From Strigamia acuminata (Eukaryota; Arthropoda; Chilopoda; Geophilomorpha; Linotaeniidae), in assembly GCA_949358305.1 (NCBI GenBank), contig OX442324.1, positions 3,354,001 to 3,418,000 of the forward strand: a DNA stretch of 64,000 nucleotides. The letters run 5' to 3'. Every line of letters begins with the position of its first letter. The stretch's first letter is position 1. The notes beneath the pieces are model-generated. The model was given only the letters and a program-made list of their open reading frames with translations, was not told the origin of the DNA and searched no databases. The position numbers and the translations under genes are program-made. Below are positions 40,401 to 49,352 of this stretch, piece by piece.

Positions 40401-42249
40401 TTTCGCCGCCACAATTGAAAAATCAAAACCAAAAAATTTGATAAATTTAAAAATTTAAATAAATCTCAAAAAAAAAAATTAAAGTTTACAAAATCGAGTT
40501 TAATGAACTCTCTATGTCTATCTCTCTCACTCTTTTTCTCAGTCACCATTAAATTGCACGTTTCATTTTTATTTCGCTACTTTTTTTTTCCCACCCGACT
40601 TTCCTCGCGGCAAATACCTGGTGAGATGGAAGTGTGTGTTAGCCCAAAACCAATCAACACAAATTAACCCGATGCTCTTTTTTAAACCACTTTGGGAGTG
40701 GCAAAATTGATAAATTATACCATCATTTAATCTCTTATCATGACGTCATTATTTCCCCAGATAACCCATCTGGTCAGTAATTTAAATAAATCAAAAAATT
40801 ATTTCAAATTTTCCGTAAAATAAATAAATAAATAATTTTCTTTTTATTTCTCATACAAAAAAAAGAAAAAGAAAAAGAAAAAAAAAATCACATGACACTT
40901 GTATTGGCAAGCCACAGCGTTCCTTCGACCTTGACCTTAAGCGCGCGCGTTTCGAGTTTATGACCGGCGCTCTTTAAGGTGCTTATGTGGATGGAATCGA
41001 TTTGTTGGTCGTTACCTGCGCAGTCGAGTGGGGCAACAGGTGTCGGAGAAGTGAAGTGAGCCAACATACACGCCCTTCCTTTCCTTTATACCTTGTTTCA
41101 ATCCAACGCGAAACAAATAAACAAACGCCCAATCTAGGACATTTGCATGTTACAATTTACCAAATTAAACATTTTTTTGTTCAAACGATATTAAATGAAT
41201 TTCAATAATTTCCGTCTCCCACCACCCCCGCGAACCCTTCAAATTCCCTTGTTCTTCTCCTAAGTGGTGAACGTTGTCGCTCCACCGAGAAATCTATGAC
41301 AGCACAGCTTACCGAGTTTGCCCACAAAATGATAACTTTCCGTTGCCAATAGCAACGCACACACCAAAAATCGATCCGAAAAAGGGTTTGGGTGAGTGGT
41401 GGGTGAGTGTGGAATAAGACGCGGATTTTCTTCCAGTCGGTCATCCGCCATCTTACTAATTCATCATTTATATCTTTTTCCATCGCATTTTTTTATTCTG
41501 ATTTTTTTTTTTTTTTCAAATAAATAAAAAAAAAAAAAATTTATTTCGTTAAAAAGTGAACCAGAAAATTACACGTTGGAAACCGGAGAAAAAAAAAAGA
41601 TAGAAAAAAAGCGGGCGAAAGAAAACACAAGAAGCACGCACTAAAACTCCTTTTCCACCTGTCAGGTGTCTTTCAACCAACTGCAAGCAACGCTTCAGTA
41701 TCGCTAAATATTTGAACACATCAGCCACTACTGATGCCACAACATTAGCACACATCACTTGAACCTGTTCTAACCCCGATGCGGCACTCGCATTATCCGT
41801 CTAGCGGTGAGTTAATGAGACAAACTTTGCTCTTTCTTAAAACTCGAATTTGCACAAAATTAGCATTGACATTTCCTACCTCCAGCTAACTGGGTCGAGC
41901 CAGGTAAACAAAAATATTAAAAAACACTATTCCGTCCCGAATCAATATTACAGGTGGCAAAAACCGCCGAAAAAAACATTAAAATCTCACTTATTACCAC
42001 TCCACAATTACCACACTACAAGTATCAAACACCTGCACCATTAATCGAACCGTTTAAAACGATTAAACCTGTTTTTTTCTCTCAATTTCACACTATAAAT
42101 TTATTTTCTTTCTTTTTTAATGCACAAGAATTTTCGTTTTGACATTTCGATCTTACGTCGAGGAACATGTTGAGAATCGTGGCGAGTTTGGTTATATACA
42201 GTACACCAAACATCATTTCATAGCACGTGGAGAAAAAGGAAAAAAAATA

Positions 42250-42660
42250 TGCTAATTATATTCTCAGTGCGTAAGTTGCGGACCCTATGAATTTCAAGTG
42301 CATTCCTGAGTTATACTCCACGCAGGCGGAGTCAGCGGTGGCCAGGTGAAAGACCTTGCAATTTAATTTCTTGGTGTGGCGGCGGCTCTTGAGACGCACC
42401 CGCAGGTCAAGTGAAGTGTAGCTCTTGCCCAACAAGTAGACAACGTGTTGCAGCAATGAAGATGAGTGGCGGTAAAGGATCAGGAGCATCCATTTGCATT
42501 GCATTTCTGTGCGGTGGATGCGGCGCAAGTGCGGAGAGAGAGAGCGTGTCCTGCTGCGAGGGATTCTTGCGATTCCTTCGACTCGCAGCTTTGGTCGTGG
42601 TGTTAAGGCGACGTCTGGTGCAGCATTCGAATGGCCCGTATTTATAAGTGCCTGTTCATA
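42250..42660 (-). promoter_or_regulatory. GC-rich island with TATA box on the FOXO strand; possible non-coding exon or promoter
   Basis: The base composition rises sharply relative to the AT-rich flanks. The minus strand carries CTTATAAATA at 42648-42639, followed by about 370 bases of balanced sequence. A 90-codon open frame (42528-42256) shows no domain that I recognise. It could be an alternative FOXO promoter with its 5' UTR, a short lineage-specific gene or a regulatory island. Nothing in the sequence decides among these. Confidence 0.25.
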
Positions 42661-44517
42661 CGTGGCCCTGACCTTTTCTATCTTTTTCCATGTGTTGACC
42701 CAACACTCGTCGACCCTTTATTGCAAACACACATCACGATGGCAACTGTGTTACAACTGATACATCGCTCAACTCGACTCCCTATTTGGTCTTAACCCCT
42801 TTTACACCTTTTTCGTCACGCCGTGCTCACTAAAACTGCACAAAAACATTCTTTCTTTCTTTCTTTTTTACTTTTTTTTTTTAACTTTGTCCACCAACAT
42901 CCTTCGAAATCATAATCCCGACGTTTCTACCTCTCCCTATCAAATTTACATTTATGATTCATTAATCTAAACCATCGATAGCAAATTACTTGCCAAATCC
43001 TTCCGAGACGAAATCCATTGGCTTTTCGCACGCAGCGCCCACAATGCACCGCGCCGTCTCTCCCACTAATTTCACTAATTTCATTTCGTCCGATATTCCA
43101 AATTCTCCACCGAACTCATTAAAAACTACAAACCAATAAAACCGGCCACAAATCCTCGAAAATAAAAAGAAAAAAAGAAGAAGAAAAACACACGGCACAT
43201 CTTGCATAAGCCACGAGCATTAACTTCTTTGACGAGAGAGACAGGCTGAGATATTCCCTCGGAGACCCCACTTTCTATAAATAGACAAGTTTGTTCCTTC
43301 CACCCTCCCTTAACTTCTTCACACCCAACAAGTACCCCTCAAAGAAAGGGTTAACCTAAAACCCAAACCCCCATTCCATTTTTCCCTAGGTTTCCCTTCC
43401 CTTAGCGTCTAGTATGTACACTGAAACATGGCGCCTCGGTTCCCCCATTTCAAGGGGGTTTAGAAAGAAGGGGGTTTATCTCAACTCCCCCTTTTTCATT
43501 CTTTTAATTACTCTGCCCTCTTTTTACCCCTTTGATCCCTCGGCCGTGGTGGATTTTGTGGGAGGAAAGGGGGGAAAGGAAAAAAGGGGTTCGTTTTTGC
43601 ATGTCCTATCAGTGCTTAGAATTCTGCGGTCTAGACATTGTCTGCATTGAGACAAGGGATGCTGTACAGTGTACAGGCCTCTGGGGAAGACCCGCACGAG
43701 AAAGAGAAAGAAAGATTCTTCACACAAGCATCCCAGGAAGTGCTGGAGGGCGTCAGGTGAATTATGAGCTCGTTGACATGCCTCACTTTCGGCAACGACT
43801 TGAGGGTTCCAATTGAGGTCGTTTTCGTTTCCGTTTGCCCATTTATTTCGTGCCCTTTACCCTTTGATCTCGAGACAAGCTGCAAACCAATCAAGAGGAT
43901 CAGGCAGCCATTAACGGTCCATTAAAGGTAATCTCGCAGGGTAGGAATAGGTAAAGGAGGGTAAAAGGGGCCCCCTCTCGAGTGTGTGCAATTGTCATGG
44001 TTACATGTCGTTTCTACTCTGAAATCTGCCTCACCCCTACGTTGCACATTATATCTGCCAACCTGAGATCAGTTGCTATAGTAACAGAGCCCTCATACGA
44101 AAATAAAATAGGGACAGCAACGTGCTTCTCCACATTACTCGTCGGACTTGAGGGCTTAGGAAAAAAACTCAAAAAAAGGAGAGGAAAAGACGATCTTTTA
44201 TTATCCCCTTTGTTTGGAAATCTTTTTCTCGACCCGGTGTATAATTAAGTGCATTTCCGATTGATTTGTTCGGGGAGAAATTCGGGAAAATTAAAAACGC
44301 TGAGGAAGAAATTATTTACTCTTCTAATTTCTGGAGGAGAAAAATTTCATTTAAATAAACTCCGAATGGCCGCGAGCTAGTCTCGCGAAAAAATTATTAG
44401 CCCGGCTATGAAAAGTAATTCTTTTTACCTCATTTACATGTCCTGATTGATTCAATTATGAAATAAAGTCGTGAAACTACTTGTAAACACTCCCCCGTGC
44501 GCGTATACGGCTTTTCA

Positions 44518-44521
44518 ACTT
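44518..44521. repeat. Target site duplication ACTT, left
   Basis: ACTT directly precedes the left LTR terminus TGTAATGAG. The same four bases follow the right LTR at 59348-59351. Confidence 0.85.
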
Positions 44522-44676
44522 TGTAATGAGCTCAAATTACTGTGAAGAATATTAACAATAAAACTAAACTCATTGATGCCGTGCCAGGACTTATACAAAT
44601 ACTTCTCAAAATAACTTAATATTAACTCAAATGATAGGAGAAATAATGACTCAATTATTTCTCAATTAACAGACGA

Positions 44677-44682
44677 TTTATT
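44677..44682 (-). terminator. Candidate polyadenylation signal in the LTR
   Basis: AATAAA occurs on the element strand, in the downstream half of the LTR where the R/U5 boundary is expected. The matching position in the other LTR is 58498-58503. In sense orientation within FOXO it could also end host transcripts prematurely. Confidence 0.45.
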
Positions 44683-44899
44683 CAAACTTAGAATAAACAC
44701 TAAATCGAATACAAGATATTATTTTGTGATAAACGGATAAATTAAATGACTGAAGAAATAATTTACTAAAAGAAATATAATTAAAAGCAAAGGAAAATGA
44801 TAAAGAATCCAGTCGATTCGACGACTCCACTTCTCGGGAACGCCGAACGCTTGGATTCGCTTCACTCGACGCTCGGCTCGGCCTCGGCGTTTCTTCAAT

Positions 44900-45495
44900 A
44901 CGGACTCAATTCCGTTCCAACTACTTCCTCGTGACTCGTTCGGGCTCAATCCCGCTCTCTTCGTCCTCTCCAGGTCGCAACGTCGTCGTCGCGGCGTCGT
45001 TGCGGCTGATTCCGCCTAACAATCTCTCACACTCGCGCTCACTTCGCTTCGTTGCGAGTGAGAAATCTCAGTCCAACAATGGCTGTTGGCCGAGAATAGA
45101 AATCCCTCCAAACAATACTTGTTTGGCAAGATGAAACTCCCACTGTCACTAACTGAAGTAACAGCAAGAAATATCTCACAAATCGCTCTGGCAATCTGCA
45201 AGAATGAGTCCAAATACTCTGACAATCTTTCACTAAATCGGCTTGTAGAATGGTGTTTTCTCAGGAAGATTTTGGTGACTGGTTGCTCTCAAAGTAGGTT
45301 TCAAACTGAGGAGTTTTTCTGCTCCTCACAGGAAGTGTTTCCTGCTCCGGGAGGTTGCGGGCTGGTTTCCTTGGCGACCACCCACAATTCCTCCCACCCT
45401 GCCTGCCTCCCTTTATCTAGACAGGAAATCATAAAAAATATAAAATAAAATAAAACAATCTCCAATTTAATATTTTATTTCGGGCTCATTCCCGA
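44900..45495 (-). repeat. Palindromic hexaloop motifs in the LTR (four)
   Basis: On the plus strand: ACGGA-CTCAAT-TCCGT at 44900-44915, CGGG-CTCAAT-CCCG at 44941-44954, GCGG-CTGATT-CCGC at 45002-45015 and TCGGG-CTCATT-CCCGA at 45480-45495. Arms differ but remain complementary; the loop is CTNAWT. Identical copies lie in the other LTR at 58721-58736, 58762-58775, 58823-58836 and 59301-59316. Confidence 0.85.
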
Positions 45496-45503
45496 CACTT
45501 CAT

Positions 45504-45524
45504 TAGTGACCACTAGGGTCACTA
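45504..45524 (-). repeat. Terminal hairpin of the LTR (8-bp arms)
   Basis: TAGTGACC / GGTCACTA arms with a 5-base loop end two bases from the LTR terminus that adjoins the polypurine tract. The other LTR carries the same at 59325-59345. The solo LTR at 12121 has a comparable hairpin at its start. Confidence 0.85.
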
Positions 45525-45526
45525 CA

Positions 45527-45540
45527 CCTCCCCTCTTTTT
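45527..45540 (-). other. Polypurine tract (plus-strand primer site)
   Basis: The element strand reads AAAAAGAGGGGAGG directly before the 3' LTR start TGTAGTGA. Position and composition are those of the RNase H-resistant primer for second-strand synthesis. It starts 30 bases past the stop codon of the third ORF. Confidence 0.93.
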
Positions 45541-45570
45541 AGGAAGGTTCTCCGATTCTTCCTTCACTTC

Positions 45571-48500
45571 TCACTTCTCGATTCGGAAAACTGACTCCGG
45601 AGTTGGAGCTTCGCTTTCGGAAACCGAAAATTTTGGCAGATGCTGGGTTGGTCCCGAGGTGGCGCCATTGTTGACATGGAGCCAGACTTCTTTGATGAAC
45701 TTGGTCCTCGGGAATACTCGGTCATAATCGATGTCATATTTTTCGCGGGATCCGGTGGGTGGTCTCCGCACCGCAACTAGTCGTTGATGCTGAATTATGC
45801 GTTTAGGCTCTCTGACAGCATTCTCGAGCCACTTCAATGCCTCATGGCATAACGTCGCATTATAGATAAGTAGAGTTCGCGCGTATTCGGGGAATCTCAG
45901 ACCTGGATACAACTGTTTTATTTTCCTGTAGTCTTGGTTTGGATTCTTTTTCGTCCCTTTAGTGGCTGCCGAACTTCTGCCAGACGCTGTTTTTTGCGAG
46001 CTTCCACTAGCTCTATTTAAGGGCTCATTCCCTTCGACATCAAACATCTCAGTATCGGTGGTCAATTTCAACTCAACATCGGATTCTGGAGCTATTGCTT
46101 TTTTGGTTGGCTGGTGGCTCGGCGTGGCAGTCATAAAGACTGTGGGCACCGCCCCTCCCGCTGCTGGTGGGTCAGCCACTTGCTGCGCACACGTCCCAAA
46201 ATTCCGTTGCAGTTGCAAACTCTGTCTTCTCAGAATCCATTCGCCCCGCAGTCTCAGCATGCACTGCCCCGATGTTTCTCCCGTTTTAAAAACTTCTCGT
46301 TCCAATTGGGCCCGGATGACAGGTGGGTCTCCCAATACTGTTTTCCAGCTGTCGAGCAACTCAGGTGGGATGCCCATTGCTGACGTCCATAGGAAACTTG
46401 TGGCGATCAGCGATGCTTCGACCGCTTGGAAAACTCCTGGAAACAAAAGTCTTATTAATGCCACTGACATTTGCACTTCGAACCAAGCTAGCCATTCTTT
46501 GGTTCTCAATTCGGTGGGTTGGGCGACGAAGGCTTGAGCGCATCTCCGTCGTTCATTTAGTGATTCTGCTAATTGGGCTTGCTGGTACTCGTCCATTGTC
46601 GGGGTCAGAAGTCCTTGGTTACATAATGGAAATTTCAGATACATTGTCCACAGCTGTCGATAGTATCTATCGAAATCTTCGGCTAATTTGACTGATGGGT
46701 CTATCGTGTACATCACGGTGGCTACTGATGGAATTGGCAGTGATAAGTCCGTTTGGGGAATTGGTTCCGTAATTGGCTGCAAGTGAGGGTGAGGCACCCC
46801 CAAGGCGGCACTTGGCGTAGCTTTTGGTTGTACCTTCCTTGGATCTCGCATCCTCGGGCGCAGTATTCGCGATGGTCCTTTTTTTCGCGCTGGTTCCCTT
46901 GCCCTTTTCTCCCATGCCTGGGCTAAGGCCTCGTCAAGAGTCGGCAACTCTCGGCAGCTGGAAATCTCCGGTGATGACACTCGCGGCGTTGGCGTTGGTG
47001 GGCACGTGGTTGGAGTCCAGGTAATAGGAGTGTGCGCACTCCGTGGTGGTGTCTTTGGCGCCTGGTCCGGTCTTGGAGGGGTGGCCAGCGATGGTTTCTG
47101 TACTTCCTGCTGTCTTGGCGGGGTAGTAGGTGGTGTTCGTGGCCCTCTTTTGTTGGTTTCACCTCCCTGTTGTTTTTCAATGTCGTGTATGACTGTCGCT
47201 GTTGGCTCCCGTTCCTCCAAAATGCGAACAGTCGTTTCAGCCAATTGCTGCTCTTCCTCCGACTCAGGCGATGGCGAACGTTGACACTCGTCCATTACCA
47301 CGTATTGATCTAGCTCCATCTCATGTGCCGTCAAATACTCGTCCGACGAACTTCTGCGAATTTGCACCTGTAGTGTCTCATCTTTACTTGCCGAAATTGT
47401 CACTTTTCTTGCTGGGCGCATTTCTGAATAGCGGTGTGACGACCGTGGGCGCTTCTTTGTCCGCTCAATTCGATTTCCTTCGGCTGACGGACGCTTCTCT
47501 GTTGCTCGGTGGTGTCTAGGTACGTATTCTTGCTCTGTCGTTTCGTGTCGCCTCGAATTCCTTTTCGGACTTATTTCCGAGCTTCGTTGATGCCTCTTTA
47601 CTTCCCTCTCTGAATCTTTGTCTGTTCGACTTAATCTTTTCTCCATTTGCGTTTGACGAGAGAAATATTGCCGTCTTGGACTTTTACTCCTTCGTCGGGG
47701 ACTTTCTTTTCTATCTCGACTTTGACATCTTCTCGGACTTATTTCCGCACTTCTGTACTCTTTTCGCCTAGATCTGAATTCCCTGGTATAATATTTTGGG
47801 CTGATTCTTCGAGGAGGAGTTGTCCTTTTGTGTCTCTCACTCCTGGAGTAACGAAGGGCTCCTCGTGATCTGGCTTCTCTTCCTCGCCGTTTGGTTTCCT
47901 CTTCTTCCGTTCTGACACATTTCAGAAACTCCACTTCCTCGTGCAATTCCTTCACCGTTTCTTCTGCCGCCTGCTCTAATGCTGCCTCCCACTCGTCCTG
48001 CTCCTGCCGCTGTTGTTTGGCGTACACGAGCGGTCCAAAATCCTCGGCTTGCGGCTCACCTTCTAAATTGAGCGGTGTGATGTTTTGGCCAATGAGTCCC
48101 GTCATATGGAGTTGGTGCATCTTGTACTGACTCTTTATGAAGTATGGCGGCTCTTTATCTAACTCCGGGGAAGGCAATAAGGCCTGAGCTTCGAGGTAAG
48201 CTGTCTTCTCCTCCATATATTTAGCCGCTACTTCTGGTGCTCCGGCTTTCAGCTTTGCCATCACCTCTTCCACGAATTTAAATTTGTTTGTCGCAGGATT
48301 CTGGTATATTTTGAGATCGGCTGCTTCCTCCTCTTCTATTGGATATTCGTCCCCTATCATCTGGTTCCAAATTGGGCCATGTGTGTCCTCTGTAATTGGG
48401 ATCTGTCTCAAAACTTCGTGGAAACATGTTTTGAATCCTTTAAATAGTCGTTTCGTCGTTCCCCAAAATCTTTGGATGGCTGTTGTGAAGGCTTTGCGTG

Positions 48501-48618
48501 CTTGAAATGCTGTAAAACCTCTCTTGACGAATTCTCTCTTGTATCTATATGGAATTCTCCCTCGATGGATATTCCTTGGCAATCTAGCCGCTCTCGAAAT
48601 TCTTCCCCACGACGCCAT
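45571..48618 (-). CDS. Third retrotransposon ORF: SR-like, arginine-rich protein of unknown function
   Basis: A 1015-residue ORF lies in the env position, but I see no signal peptide, membrane span or furin-like site, so it is not an envelope. The start ATG at 48618 has a strong context (GCCATGG). The N-terminus (about 1-70) is basic and helical. Residues 85-235 are helical and acidic. Residues 240-405 are rich in Arg/Ser with RS, SP and SR pairs, like the RS domains of splicing factors. Residues 490-550 hold TPPR repeats typical of proline-directed kinase sites. Residues 630-810 and 895-985 look globular, with Trp-rich helices that I do not recognise. It lies 735 bases after the pol stop, so it needs a spliced or separate mRNA. 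Possible roles are RNA export, splicing control or nucleocapsid function, all inference. The uninterrupted length and the compact 3' end argue that it is maintained. Confidence 0.85.
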   Translation of the reverse strand: MASWGRISRAARLPRNIHRGRIPYRYKREFVKRGFTAFQARKAFTTAIQRFWGTTKRLFKGFKTCFHEVLRQIPITEDTHGPIWNQMIGDEYPIEEEEAADLKIYQNPATNKFKFVEEVMAKLKAGAPEVAAKYMEEKTAYLEAQALLPSPELDKEPPYFIKSQYKMHQLHMTGLIGQNITPLNLEGEPQAEDFGPLVYAKQQRQEQDEWEAALEQAAEETVKELHEEVEFLKCVRTEEEETKRRGREARSRGALRYSRSERHKRTTPPRRISPKYYTREFRSRRKEYRSAEISPRRCQSRDRKESPRRRSKSPRRQYFSRQTQMEKRLSRTDKDSEREVKRHQRSSEISPKRNSRRHETTEQEYVPRHHRATEKRPSAEGNRIERTKKRPRSSHRYSEMRPARKVTISASKDETLQVQIRRSSSDEYLTAHEMELDQYVVMDECQRSPSPESEEEQQLAETTVRILEEREPTATVIHDIEKQQGGETNKRGPRTPPTTPPRQQEVQKPSLATPPRPDQAPKTPPRSAHTPITWTPTTCPPTPTPRVSSPEISSCRELPTLDEALAQAWEKRAREPARKKGPSRILRPRMRDPRKVQPKATPSAALGVPHPHLQPITEPIPQTDLSLPIPSVATVMYTIDPSVKLAEDFDRYYRQLWTMYLKFPLCNQGLLTPTMDEYQQAQLAESLNERRRCAQAFVAQPTELRTKEWLAWFEVQMSVALIRLLFPGVFQAVEASLIATSFLWTSAMGIPPELLDSWKTVLGDPPVIRAQLEREVFKTGETSGQCMLRLRGEWILRRQSLQLQRNFGTCAQQVADPPAAGGAVPTVFMTATPSHQPTKKAIAPESDVELKLTTDTEMFDVEGNEPLNRASGSSQKTASGRSSAATKGTKKNPNQDYRKIKQLYPGLRFPEYARTLLIYNATLCHEALKWLENAVREPKRIIQHQRLVAVRRPPTGSREKYDIDYDRVFPRTKFIKEVWLHVNNGATSGPTQHLPKFSVSESEAPTPESVFRIEK
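46019..47747 (-). repeat. Palindromic hexaloop motifs in the third ORF (three)
   Basis: AAGGG-CTCATT-CCCTT at 46019-46034, TCGGA-CTTATT-TCCGA at 47565-47580 and CGGA-CTTATT-TCCG at 47734-47747 (plus-strand reading). The last two encode S/A-E-I-S-P in the RS domain. Confidence 0.85.
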
Positions 48619-49352
48619 GGCTTCTTGGGTCTGTATAAAACATTATTAAATTCAATTTTCTCTCAAATTCATTGTATTTTATCTTTCTCTGATGTGTGTG
48701 TTATTTTTGCGTATTTATCTCGATTTTGAGTTTTATTATTCTAAATTTTCTCACAAGATGGCGCTCCGTGCTAATTTTTTGTGATAGGAGTCCTTTTTAT
48801 ACCACTCTTTTGCAATTTTTGGCGAATAATTAGCACTTTCGTCATATAAAACCAGTTATTTACGTGATAGCTAATTTTATTCTAACTTATTTCGAGACAT
48901 TCGACTCCTTTTCCTTTTAAATCGTGATTTCGCCGAACTTGTCACGTTGTAACGACATATTTCGTTCCGTCATTTCCACGAATACTTTAAGCACTTTCAA
49001 ATAACACACCCGATGAGAGAAAATACTTCCTTATTCATTTATATTTTCGACACATTTCGATTTTTACTACCTCACTGTGGTCCTGTCTTTTCGGTGGTGG
49101 TGTTTTCCGTGGTTCGAACATCTTGAGATGAACTTCCGCTTAATCGGACCCTTCTTTCACTTGGCTGCACACTTTTCTTCGTTTTTTGGTCGTTTTCCCT
49201 CTGACTGTTGTTGTTAAAATCCGGGATAACTTTCTTAAACTTGCTATTGTTTTGATGTCAAGTTAACAAGTGAGATTCGCCTCGACCAATCACGTTCGAG
49301 CTGCGACGTCGTCCACTTCCGGACTCCCGAGTGACGTCGCTACCTTCTATTT
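48619..49352 (-). promoter_or_regulatory. Non-coding gap before the third ORF with promoter- and splice-like motifs
   Basis: The gap of 734 bases separates the pol stop from the third-ORF start and carries no ORF. On the element strand, near 49340-49270, it has a GC-richer block. That block contains a CRE-like GACGTCAC, an ETS-like CCGGAAGTG and an inverted CCAAT (GATTGG). TATAAAAA is at 48801-48794, and a YY1-like motif (AAGATGGCGC on the plus strand) is at 48755-48764, near the start site a TATA box there would set. A TTTTATACAG acceptor-like sequence ends at 48631, 12 bases before the ATG. Either an internal promoter or a spliced subgenomic mRNA could express the third ORF. The sequence does not decide which. 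Confidence 0.45.

Larger units (their letters stand above)
26830..44517 (-). other. foxo: Probable FOXO intron 1 (proximal part); no coding exon found
   Basis: Almost 18 kb without a credible coding sequence on either strand. I looked on the FOXO strand for an exon encoding the N-terminal half of the forkhead domain ending in W-K at a donor and saw none. The DNA alternates A/T homopolymers with GC-rich islands at about 30240-30920, 33360-34110, 38680-38870 and 42250-42660. Simple repeats include (AAAG)n near 28040-28062, (TTTC)n near 30068-30090, (GA)n near 30452-30475 and (CCAA)n near 31853-31882. CATGACGTCA sites lie at 27848-27857 and 40739-40748. Intron status is an inference from the missing upstream exon; part could be promoter or 5' UTR. 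Confidence 0.5.
44522..45526 (-). repeat. 3' LTR (1005 bp)
   Basis: The termini are TGTAATGA...CACTACA on the plus strand. The copy is the same length as the LTR at 58343-59347 (offset 13,821), and no mismatch is seen by eye. On the element strand it starts TGTAGTGACCC next to the polypurine tract, making this the 3' LTR. It holds an AATAAA at 44682-44677, four palindromic hexaloop motifs and a terminal hairpin. No TATA box is obvious. Confidence 0.96.

Noticed and set aside
44719-44949. 76-codon frame in each LTR with a basic stretch and a hydrophobic helix
   Set aside because: Its first codon is TTG, not ATG, and a stop lies just upstream. It is probably an incidental frame in the LTR.
45571-48618. 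Third ORF as an env gene
   Set aside because: No signal peptide, transmembrane segment or fusion-peptide-like region; composition is hydrophilic and Arg/Ser/Pro-rich.
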